This document shows positions 25,494 through 32,777 of a stretch of DNA of 64,000 nt, piece after piece. The stretch is from JAEVLT01 sp044598425 (lineage in GTDB: Bacteria; Bacillota; Bacilli; Bacillales; Cytobacillaceae), in NCBI GenBank assembly GCA_044598425.1, contig CP172536.1:2728001-2792000 (forward strand), written 5' to 3'. Made by a program: the position numbers and the translations under genes. The notes below the pieces were generated by a model, which worked only from the letters and a program-made list of their open reading frames with translations, had not been told where the DNA came from and searched no databases. Position 1 is the stretch's first letter, and every line of letters starts with the position of its first letter.

Positions 25494-26570
25494 TTAAGCG
25501 CGTACGAGATTGGAAGAAAGCAATTGCTGATAAAAATCATCAAATTGTTGAAGATCCATTTGCTGCTGTGCATCTGATAGAGCAACAGCAGGATCTGGAT
25601 GAACTTCAGCCATTACACCGTCTGCTCCGATTGCCATCGCAGCCTTAGCTGTTGGAAGCAGCAAATCGCGTCTGCCAGTTGAATGGGTAACATCAACGAA
25701 AACGGGCAAATGGGTTTCTTGCTTTAAAATTGGAACTGCCGAGATATCCAATGTATTTCTTGTTGCCCGCTCGTATGTCCGGATTCCGCGCTCGCACAAA
25801 ATAATTTGCCCATTTCCTTGGGACATAATATATTCAGCGGCGTTGATGAATTCTTCGATCGTTGCCGCGAGTCCTCTTTTTAATAAAACCGGCTTGTTGA
25901 CTGCACCTGCTGCCTTAAGAAGTTCAAAGTTTTGCATGTTTCGAGCGCCAATTTGAATGACATCTAGATAGTCAACTGCCATTTCGATATCCGCCGGATT
26001 GACAATTTCACTAATAACCGCCATATCAAACTCGTCGGCAACCCGTTTTAAGATTTTTAAGCCTTCAACTCCAAGACCTTGGAAATCATATGGGGAAGTT
26101 CTTGGCTTGTATGCGCCGCCGCGAAGCAGTTTTAAACCCTTTTCTTTCATTGCTTTTGCAACAGTGGCAACTTGCTCATAGGACTCAACCGCGCATGGGC
26201 CAAACACAAAGTGCGAAGTGCCATCTCCGATTCGTTCGCCTTTTAACGTTACAATCGTATCCTCCGGCTTCTTCTTCCGTGAAACAAGCAATGCCTTGCT
26301 ATGATCGTCTTTTTGCAAATCCAACCCTGCTTTAAAAATTTCCTTAAAGATATGATCGATTGTTGCATTGTCAAATGGGCCATCATTATTCTCTTTGATA
26401 ACGTCAAGCATCTTACGTTCACGGACTGGATCGTAACGGTAGACACCCTGCCCCTCTTTTACCCGCCCAATCTCTTGAACAAGCTGAGCTCTCTCATTAA
26501 TCAGTCTTAATAGTTCCAAGTTGAGTTCATCCACTCGTGCCCTTAATTGATCCAATTCATTATTGCCCAT
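25494..26570 (-). CDS. aroA: DAHP synthase / chorismate mutase fusion
   Basis: Bifunctional enzyme: an N-terminal AroQ-type chorismate mutase (about residues 1-90, DELNLELLRLINERAQLVQ) regulates a C-terminal DAHP synthase (about 100-358) that makes DAHP from PEP and erythrose 4-phosphate at the head of the aromatic pathway. Motifs GPCAVES and KPRTSPYDFQGLG are present. The ATG at 26570 follows GGGGCGGGAAAG and gives 358 residues, the Bacillus length. It lies upstream of ccpA in the same orientation, with a terminator between. Confidence 0.97.
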   Translation of the reverse strand: MGNNELDQLRARVDELNLELLRLINERAQLVQEIGRVKEGQGVYRYDPVRERKMLDVIKENNDGPFDNATIDHIFKEIFKAGLDLQKDDHSKALLVSRKKKPEDTIVTLKGERIGDGTSHFVFGPCAVESYEQVATVAKAMKEKGLKLLRGGAYKPRTSPYDFQGLGVEGLKILKRVADEFDMAVISEIVNPADIEMAVDYLDVIQIGARNMQNFELLKAAGAVNKPVLLKRGLAATIEEFINAAEYIMSQGNGQIILCERGIRTYERATRNTLDISAVPILKQETHLPVFVDVTHSTGRRDLLLPTAKAAMAIGADGVMAEVHPDPAVALSDAQQQMDLQQFDDFYQQLLSSNLVRA

Positions 26571-26766
26571 TTTACTTTCCCGCCCCTTCAATTAATGAAA
26601 AATATTTTTAAAACTGTGAAAATCATCCTGCACTGCTGATAAAGAAGTTTCAGCCTCTAGTTGGGAATCTTCTTTATTGGTTCCTTAAAATATGATACAT
26701 TTTCTATAATTAGGGTTTATTATAGCTGAAATGTTTTTCTTTGTCACGTATTTTTTCTTTATCAAT

Positions 26767-26785
26767 TAAACGCTTTTAAGCGTTA
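26767..26785. promoter_or_regulatory. palindrome before the FtsA-like gene
   Basis: AACGCTT-TT-AAGCGTT is a perfect 7-bp inverted repeat about 45 bases before the start. It resembles a cre core (AAACGCTTTTA) but lacks the flanking TG/CA. It may be an operator for CcpA or another regulator. Confidence 0.4.
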
Positions 26786-26826
26786 AAGTATTTTATGCCA
26801 TTTTTTAAAAGAAGGTGCTTTATAAA

Positions 26827-28989
26827 TTGCAAACAAATAAAAAGATTTTTGCGCTCGATATCGGAACCCGCTCTGTGGTTGGAATTATTCTCGAAAGGAT
26901 CGACGGGATATTTCACGTTATCGATATTTTATCAAAGGAACATGCAGAACGGGCCATGCTTGATGGCCAAATCCATGATGTTCTTTCCGTTTCCAAAATT
27001 ATTACGGAAATAAAAGAAGCGCTTGAGCTAAAACATGGATCTCTCCATAAAGTGTGCGTTGCTGCTGCCGGCCGTTCTTTAAAAACGGAGCGCTCAACAG
27101 CAGTTGTTTCGATTCAAGGAAAACCAATGATGCTAAAAGAAGACATCCTTCACTTAGAATTAACAGCCGTTCAATCTGCTCAAGCAAAAGTTGCGGAAAA
27201 GCATTCATCCAGCATGAATCAAACCTATTATTGTGTCGGATACTCCATTCTCTATTACCATCTCGATGGAGAAGAAATTGGAAACTTAATCGATCAGCAA
27301 GGAACGGAAGCATCTGTCGAAATCATTGCCACCTTCCTCCCAAAAGTGGTGGTGGAATCTTTGATGGCCGCTCTCCAGCGCTCTGGATTGGAGATGGAGG
27401 CTTTAACCCTTGAGCCAATCGCTGCCATCAATGTCCTGATCCCCCCCTCCATGCGTCGATTAAATGTAGCTTTAGTGGATATTGGCGCTGGCACTTCCGA
27501 TATTGCCATTACTGATTCCGGAACAGTAATTGCTTATGGAATGGTTCCAGTTGCCGGTGATGAAATAACCGAGGCAATCAGTGACCAATACTTGCTGGAC
27601 TTTCCGCTTGCCGAGCAAGCAAAAAGGGATCTATATACAAATGAGCAGATTACCATTACAGATATCCTCGGCTTTGAGACAGAAGTGGCTAAAGAAGAAA
27701 TGATCAGTCAGATTGAACCGGCGCTGGATCATCTTGCAAATTCCATTTGCCGGGAAATTTTACTGCTTAATAACGATAAAACGCCAAAAGCGGTGATGCT
27801 TGTTGGCGGCGGCAGTTTAACACCAAAGCTGCCGGAAAAAATAGCGGCCATTCTACAGCTCCCAGTTAATCGTGTTGCCATCAGAGGAATCGATGCGATT
27901 CCCTCTTTAATGATCGCTGAGCATATCCGCAAGGGGCCGGAGCTCGTAACGCCAATAGGAATTGCGATTGCAGCCCAACATACTCCAGTACAGTATGTTT
28001 CGGTTTCAGTAAATGGAAATCCTGTTCGGCTTTTTGACGTGAGTGGGGTGACGGTGGGGGACAGCCTCATTGCTGCAGGGATAAAAATGAATAAACTATA
28101 TGGAAAACCAGGGCTCGCAAAATTAATCTCTCTCAATCATCAAACTGTAACCATACAAGGAAAATTAGGAAATGCTCCTGTCATTTTTTTAAATGGCAAG
28201 CCCGGCTCCCTTGACGATAAAGTGCAAAATGGAGATCAAATCATTGTTGAAAAAGGAGAAGACGGTCAGCAAACGGACTTGCAAATCAAAGACTTAATTG
28301 ACCATATTTCAAACATACAAGTTACTATTAATGAGCAAAACTTTGAGATTGCGCCGATCATTATCTGTAACGGAGCAGCGGTAGCAGCTGAAAAAATGGT
28401 GGATGACCATGACGAAATTATTTTTAAGCACCCAAAAACAATTGAAGAGCTGCTTTTGCATTTAAAAATGGACAATGCCCTCACAGCTATCGAGCCATTT
28501 CATCTCACGATCAATGGAAAAAAACATGACATACCATTCGTAAGCGGCAAAGTTTTTCTAAATGGGGTTGAAACGACAAAAGACGCACCGATTCATGATC
28601 AGGACCAAATTACAATTGTTAAGAAAAAGAAATTATCGGTTAAAGCGTTCGCCGAGTGGAAAAAAATTCAGCTTCAAAAGAGCATCCCGATTTTTTACAA
28701 TGGTCAGCAAATTACTTTATATAAAAAAGCAACAGAAATAATTCTTGGCGACCGTGCACTTGAAGAAAATGATGAGCTGTTAAGCGGAGATCATTTGTCC
28801 ATCATTGAGCTCCAATCAGAGCCGTTTATTTTTCAAGATCTATTCAGTCAAGTTGAAATTAAAATGCCCGAACAAACTAGCGGTCCATATGTCTTATTGA
28901 AAAACAATCAGCCCACTACTTTTTACGATCAAATTGCACCAGGGGACGATTTAAAAATTGTCTGGCCGCTTGCTGAAAAAGTCTACTAA
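26827..28989 (+). CDS. FtsA/PilM-like actin-fold protein with repeated C-terminal modules
   Basis: About 720 residues. Residues 1-385 match the FtsA/PilM actin-like ATPase family: FALDIGTRSVVG at the N-terminus (phosphate 1), an inserted SHS2-like subdomain, VDIGAGTSDIAI (phosphate 2) and MLVGGGS (adenosine loop). The remainder carries repeated 'xxNGxxxxLxDxVxxGDxIxV' modules, for example NGKPGSLDDKVQNGDQIIV near 455, NGVETTKDAPIHDQDQITIV near 577 and NNQPTTFYDQIAPGDDLKIV near 690. I read these as beta-grasp-like repeats. Not the canonical ftsA (no ftsZ nearby). The TTG at 26827 has AGAAGGTG nine bases upstream. The repeat array begins two bases after the stop codon. Function unknown. Confidence 0.8.
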   Translation: MQTNKKIFALDIGTRSVVGIILERIDGIFHVIDILSKEHAERAMLDGQIHDVLSVSKIITEIKEALELKHGSLHKVCVAAAGRSLKTERSTAVVSIQGKPMMLKEDILHLELTAVQSAQAKVAEKHSSSMNQTYYCVGYSILYYHLDGEEIGNLIDQQGTEASVEIIATFLPKVVVESLMAALQRSGLEMEALTLEPIAAINVLIPPSMRRLNVALVDIGAGTSDIAITDSGTVIAYGMVPVAGDEITEAISDQYLLDFPLAEQAKRDLYTNEQITITDILGFETEVAKEEMISQIEPALDHLANSICREILLLNNDKTPKAVMLVGGGSLTPKLPEKIAAILQLPVNRVAIRGIDAIPSLMIAEHIRKGPELVTPIGIAIAAQHTPVQYVSVSVNGNPVRLFDVSGVTVGDSLIAAGIKMNKLYGKPGLAKLISLNHQTVTIQGKLGNAPVIFLNGKPGSLDDKVQNGDQIIVEKGEDGQQTDLQIKDLIDHISNIQVTINEQNFEIAPIIICNGAAVAAEKMVDDHDEIIFKHPKTIEELLLHLKMDNALTAIEPFHLTINGKKHDIPFVSGKVFLNGVETTKDAPIHDQDQITIVKKKKLSVKAFAEWKKIQLQKSIPIFYNGQQITLYKKATEIILGDRALEENDELLSGDHLSIIELQSEPFIFQDLFSQVEIKMPEQTSGPYVLLKNNQPTTFYDQIAPGDDLKIVWPLAEKVY

Positions 28990-28990
28990 T

Positions 28991-29172
28991 AAGAAAAGCG
29001 CAAGCGCCTTGGTCATCGGCGTACGGACTGGAGGCCCTTCGACTAAAGATAAAGGAAACACGGCGAGTAGCGAGCCGATGTTGACTTATCGTAGAAAGAA
29101 GGACGAAGTACGCTAGCCGATAGGCGCTGGAGCTAGACAGTTATCGAAGTTCAGATATAAATTCTGATAGTA
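28991..29172 (+). repeat. hairpin repeat family 1, copy R2 (type A)
   Basis: First of three tandem units. It has the type A interior (GTACGGACT, CCTTCGACTAAAGATAA, TTATCGTAG) and ends with AGATATAAATTCTGATAGTA. It starts two bases beyond the stop codon of the FtsA-like gene, so it occupies that gene's 3' end. Confidence 0.85.
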
Positions 29173-29173
29173 C

Positions 29174-29356
29174 AAGAAAAGCGCAAGCGCCTTGGTCATC
29201 GGCGTACGGACTGGAGGCCCTTCGACTAAAGATAAAGGAAACACGGCGAGTGAGCGAGCCGATGTTGACTTATCGTAGAAAGAAGGACGAAGTACGCTAG
29301 CCGATAGGCGCTTCTCGCTAGACAGTGATCGAAGTGCATATATAAATTCTGATAGT
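29174..29356 (+). repeat. hairpin repeat family 1, copy R3 (type A)
   Basis: Second tandem unit, almost identical to R2. It differs mainly in the short apical stretch (GAGTGAGCGAGCCG against GAGTAGCGAGCCG) and the end of the right arm (GCGCTTCTCGC against GCGCTGGAGC). The CGGC/GCCG pair forms the tip of the predicted hairpin. Confidence 0.85.
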
Positions 29357-29358
29357 AC

Positions 29359-29508
29359 AAGAAAAGCGCAAGCGCCTTGGTCATCGGCGTAGTCGATAGG
29401 GCGCTCCTTGGAAAAGCGATCGCTTTTCCTTCGTGCGACGCTATGCTTCCGAAGCTTATTCTTGTGGAGCTAGACAGTAATCAAAGTTAAGATATAAATT
29501 CAATTAGT
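29359..29508 (+). repeat. hairpin repeat family 1, copy R4 (type B)
   Basis: Third tandem unit. It keeps the head and tail of the family, but the interior is replaced by a different hairpin sequence (GTAGTCGATAGGGCGCTCC, AAAAGCGATCGCTTTTCC, TATGCTTCCGAAGCTTATT). Copy R5 at 35350 has the same interior, so two subtypes exist. Confidence 0.85.
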
Positions 29509-29510
29509 AT

Positions 29511-29553
29511 GAAAAAAAGGTGCCTAAAGCCTGGCTTTTTGGCACCTTTTTGT
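29511..29553. terminator. terminator of ytxGHJ, bidirectional
   Basis: AAAAAGGTGCC ... GGCACCTTTTT with T-runs on both sides, adjoining the ytxJ stop. It may also end read-through from the FtsA-like gene across the repeat array. Confidence 0.85.
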
Positions 29554-29882
29554 TAATTTTCTTTTGCTGCTTCCATTAATGTTTTTTCCTTTATTTTCCA
29601 ATGTGAAGTATTCCAAACCGGCGCACCATTGACGAATAAAATAGCTTGCGGACTTTCATGTTTAATTTGAAAACGGTCTGTAATTTCATTTGATAATGGT
29701 CTTGCATCCTGAACAGCTAGAAAATAAGTTGGTATTTCTTGCTTTCCTTCAGCATATTTTTGATATTCCTGATAGGCAGCAGCACTAATCGGACATGTTA
29801 AGCTATGCTTCATCAAGAAAAATTTTGCTTCATTTTTTACTACCTCATTAAATTGTTCAACTGTATCGATTTTCTCTAACAT
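29553..29882 (-). CDS. ytxJ: monothiol bacilliredoxin YtxJ/BrxC
   Basis: A 109-residue thioredoxin-fold protein with the motif MKHSLTCPIS: a single active cysteine (TCPIS), as in the BrxC/YtxJ monothiol bacilliredoxins that remove bacillithiol from proteins. cis-Pro region ESPQAILF is present. The ATG at 29882 (GGGGGT nine bases upstream) gives the usual length; earlier starts add unsupported residues. Third gene of ytxGHJ, so it should respond to general stress. Confidence 0.87.
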   Translation of the reverse strand: MLEKIDTVEQFNEVVKNEAKFFLMKHSLTCPISAAAYQEYQKYAEGKQEIPTYFLAVQDARPLSNEITDRFQIKHESPQAILFVNGAPVWNTSHWKIKEKTLMEAAKEN

Positions 29883-29952
29883 TTTATCCATACCCCCAAA
29901 AGTAAACGGTGATGCCATTTTATCACTTCACCGTTTTTTACACAATTAATGG

Positions 29953-30474
29953 TTACTTTAGACTGATCCGATTTTCTTCTTCCTCCAATGCGCGTTTTGC
30001 TTCTTCCAGTCTTTTTTGAACTTCTTGATCGTCATCCATTACTTTTTCCACCACTGCTTCATGGTCAGTCTTGTCTATATTTAAGGATATATACGTTGTT
30101 GGTGCTTCCTCTTCCAAAGTATCCTGTGTTTCAGAAGTAAGATCTCTGGCTTTCTGAACAAGACCAATGGATTGCTGCGCTACTGTCTTTGTGATCGCAG
30201 CAGCTTTATCTTTCGTTACTGCAGTTAGTCCATTGCCTTTTTCCACTACATTTTCACGCAGCTGTACCGATTTATCCATCAGCAAGCTAGCCTGCTCATT
30301 GATCTTGCGGCGCAGTTCTTTTCCCGATTTAGGTGCCAGCAGCATACCCGCTACAGCCCCAGCTACCCCGCCAATGAATGCACCCAATAAAAATTTACTT
30401 CCCACCCTTCCATCCTCCGTTCTGCTTTGGTGATTCTCTCTCGTTTCGTACTCTCTGTTTACCATAATTCGCAA
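29953..30474 (-). CDS. ytxH: YtxH general stress protein
   Basis: A YtxH-domain protein of 173 residues. The family signature is clear: a Gly/Ala-rich single membrane segment (LLGAFIGGVAGAVAGMLLAPKSGKELR, here split at about residues 29-55) followed by a helical, highly charged cytoplasmic tail (to the C-terminus EEEENRISLK). Molecular function is unknown; linked with stress tolerance. The TTG at 30474 is four to five bases from AGGAGG; an ATG three codons later is also possible. Lies between ytxG and ytxJ. Confidence 0.85.
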   Translation of the reverse strand: MRIMVNREYETRENHQSRTEDGRVGSKFLLGAFIGGVAGAVAGMLLAPKSGKELRRKINEQASLLMDKSVQLRENVVEKGNGLTAVTKDKAAAITKTVAQQSIGLVQKARDLTSETQDTLEEEAPTTYISLNIDKTDHEAVVEKVMDDDQEVQKRLEEAKRALEEEENRISLK

Positions 30475-30492
30475 AATACCTCCTATAAAAAC

Positions 30493-30966
30493 CTAATTTG
30501 AACGAGCCCTTACACGCTCGCTTGCAATGATTTCATGTTCTGTAACCGCCGTTTTTTGCTTGCGCTCTTTCCACTTATCCTTTAAATCCATTAATACATT
30601 CCCCCACTGGATCACTTGGGAGATTTTATCTTTATTTTGCTCAACTTGCTTGTCTACTCGTTGGCTAATTGATTGCAATGTTTGGTTAAAATGGCTTACT
30701 GTTGCCCCGACATCTTTTACAGCATCGACAACGCTATTTAAGCTCTCTGACTTTTTCTGAATATCATCAGCAAGGGAATTGGTCTTATGTAGGAGCACTG
30801 TTGTTTCATTTGTCACTCCATTAAGCTGTCTTTCCAGACCGTCTAAAGTTTTCGATACTTTTTCTAACGTTTCACTTAACGATTTCAATGCCTTTGCTAA
30901 ATAGCTAACAAGAACAACAAATGCGATCGCAATTAACGCAACGCTTAAATATAAGATGACTTGCAT
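30493..30966 (-). CDS. ytxG: YtxG, DUF948 membrane protein
   Basis: A 157-residue protein with one N-terminal membrane helix (VILYLSVALIAIAFVVLVSYL, within residues 3-24) followed by a long amphipathic coiled coil resembling the methyl-accepting-type DUF948 family. GGAGGTG lies six bases before the ATG. First gene of the ytxGHJ stress operon; a sigma-B-type promoter (31001-31025) lies just upstream. Confidence 0.87.
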   Translation of the reverse strand: MQVILYLSVALIAIAFVVLVSYLAKALKSLSETLEKVSKTLDGLERQLNGVTNETTVLLHKTNSLADDIQKKSESLNSVVDAVKDVGATVSHFNQTLQSISQRVDKQVEQNKDKISQVIQWGNVLMDLKDKWKERKQKTAVTEHEIIASERVRARSN

Positions 30967-31000
30967 AACCAGCACCTCCGCGATAATCTATTTTTATGTA

Positions 31001-31025
31001 TTACCCAACCCGTTTCGATCTAAAC
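31001..31025 (-). promoter_or_regulatory. sigma-B-type promoter of ytxGHJ
   Basis: Leftward: GTTTAG (31025-31020), 13-base spacer, GGGTAA (31006-31001), 35 bases before the ytxG start. Fits the general stress consensus GTTTAA / GGGTAT with 12-15 spacing; ytxGHJ is a known sigma-B operon in B. subtilis. Confidence 0.8.
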
Positions 31026-31144
31026 AAACACTCGTTGAAGATCATTGTTCTTTCCGATTAATCTAAGCGAGAATATTTCAAATTGAAAGCCCAAAAAAGC
31101 TACAATAGGATTGTACCATATCTTTTGTGGAAGCGTTACATTAA

Positions 31145-31180
31145 TGAAGGATGCCATTAATTATTTGGCATCCTTCTTTT
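31145..31180 (-). terminator. hairpin after murC
   Basis: Ten-base arms (GAAGGATGCC and complement) just beyond the murC stop. The T-tract is weak leftwards (ATTAATG) and stronger rightwards, so its orientation is doubtful. Confidence 0.55.
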
Positions 31181-31183
31181 TTC

Positions 31184-32482
31184 TTATGATATCTGTTTTT
31201 CATACGCTTCCTGGAATTTTTGAATATCGCCTGCACCCATAAAAATAATAATACTGTTATCGTGCTTTTGAAGCAATCCAGTGTTTTCTTCGGAGAGGAT
31301 TTCCGCGTTTTCAATTTTATCCTGTAAATCCTTGATTGACAGTTTACCGTGATTTTCACGAGCGGAACCAAATATCTCACATAAATATACTTTATCCGCA
31401 AAACTTAAACTTTCGGCGAAATTTTCCAAAAAGGCTTGAGTCCGTGAAAATGTATGCGGCTGGAAAACAGCGACAATCTGCCGGTCAGGATATTTTTGTC
31501 TTGCTGCATTCAGTGTCGCTTTGATTTCAGTCGGATGATGGGCATAGTCATCAATTAAAATTTGCGAACCGATTTTTTTTTCGAAAAATCTCCTCTTCAC
31601 ACCATGAAAAGTCAATAATTGCTGTTTCACCACATCAGCATTGATTTCTTCATAATGGCAAATTGCAATAACCGCTAGCGAATTCAACACATTATGATCG
31701 CCAAAGGTTGGAATCGAGAAAGTATTATAAAAGTTATTGCGAATAAATACATCAAAGGTTGTACCTTCTGGTGTTTTTACAACATTTTTAGCTTGATAAT
31801 CATTTTCTTCCCCGAAGCCATAGAAAATGACAGGCACCTTTGCCTGGATCTTTTGCAGATGCTCATCATCACCCCAAGCAAAAATTCCTTTTTTTACTTG
31901 TAAGGCTATTTCTTGAAAGGCGGAAAAGACGTCATCAATATTGGCAAAATAATCGGGATGATCAAAATCAATATTCGTCATAATGGCATAATCCGGAAAA
32001 TAGGATAGGAAATGTCTTCTATATTCACATGCTTCGAATACAAAGTATTCAGCCTCTTCCTCGCCTTTACCAGTTCCGTCGCCAATTAAAAAGGCCGTGG
32101 GCTTAGCCCCTTTCATAACATGAGAAAGCAGTCCCGTCGTTGACGTCTTGCCGTGCGCCCCCGCTACTGCAATACTCGTAAAATTTTGCATAAAATCTCC
32201 TAGAAAGCGATGGTAACGGACAATTGGAAGTCCTAGTTTCATTGCCTCTTGAATTTCTTCGTGAGTATCAGGAAAAGCATTCCCTGCAATAACGGTCATT
32301 CCCGGGTGAATATTTTCCTTTTGAAAGGGAAGGATCTTTATTCCTGATTGTTCAAGGGCTTGCTGTGTAAAAAAGCGTTTTTCGACATCGGAACCTTGCA
32401 CTTCAAATTTCATATCATGCAGTATTTGTGCAAGAGCACTCATTCCGGACCCCTTTATACCTACAAAATGGTAAATAGTCAT
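31184..32482 (-). CDS. murC: UDP-N-acetylmuramate--L-alanine ligase
   Basis: MurC adds L-Ala to UDP-MurNAc using ATP, the first step of the peptide stem of peptidoglycan. 432 residues, full length. The nucleotide-sugar motif GIKGSGMSALA (about residues 8-18) and the ATP motif GAHGKTSTTG (about 108-117) are intact. GGAGG seven bases before the ATG at 32482 decides the start. Beside sftA, as in other Bacillus and not in the dcw cluster. Confidence 0.97.
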   Translation of the reverse strand: MTIYHFVGIKGSGMSALAQILHDMKFEVQGSDVEKRFFTQQALEQSGIKILPFQKENIHPGMTVIAGNAFPDTHEEIQEAMKLGLPIVRYHRFLGDFMQNFTSIAVAGAHGKTSTTGLLSHVMKGAKPTAFLIGDGTGKGEEEAEYFVFEACEYRRHFLSYFPDYAIMTNIDFDHPDYFANIDDVFSAFQEIALQVKKGIFAWGDDEHLQKIQAKVPVIFYGFGEENDYQAKNVVKTPEGTTFDVFIRNNFYNTFSIPTFGDHNVLNSLAVIAICHYEEINADVVKQQLLTFHGVKRRFFEKKIGSQILIDDYAHHPTEIKATLNAARQKYPDRQIVAVFQPHTFSRTQAFLENFAESLSFADKVYLCEIFGSARENHGKLSIKDLQDKIENAEILSEENTGLLQKHDNSIIIFMGAGDIQKFQEAYEKQIS

Positions 32483-32552
32483 ATAAGAACCTCCAACCAA
32501 CGTCTATCTGTAGAACAGTATATGACATCTGTCTGTATTTGCTAATTGTACC

Positions 32553-32640
32553 AAGAAAAGCGGAAGCGCCAGCGTACTTTATTTCATTATTAACCTATGT
32601 ACTTCGCTCGCCCTTTTTATGGACAATTAGACTGCCTAAA
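32553..32640 (+). repeat. relic of hairpin repeat family 1 (R6)
   Basis: A head-like block AAGAAAAGCGGAAGCGCC (32553-32570) followed by a short inverted pair, AGCGTAC ... GTACTTCGCT, and no recognisable tail. It looks like an internally deleted copy. It lies in the roughly 295-base gap between sftA and murC, which otherwise holds nothing I can name. Confidence 0.5.
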
Positions 32641-32777
32641 ACATAAAACTTTTTAGTATGTCAATCACATTAAAATATTATAGCACTGTTCCTCCGTAAA
32701 AACTATTTGGTTTTTATGTGATGATTTCATTCGTACATTTCTTTTTATATCCCTATTATTTGTTTCCAAACCGCTAA

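Noticed and set aside
26827..28989. Canonical cell-division FtsA
   Set aside because: Too long, no ftsZ or dcw neighbours, and a repeat-rich C-terminal half; treated as an FtsA/PilM-like relative.
28991..29508. CRISPR array
   Set aside because: The three units are about 150-185 bp with internal complementarity; there are no short repeats with unique spacers and no cas genes.
31128..31141. TGGAAGCGTTACAT as a cre site before ytxG
   Set aside because: Misses the consensus at several positions, including the conserved CA end, and lies far from the sigma-B promoter.
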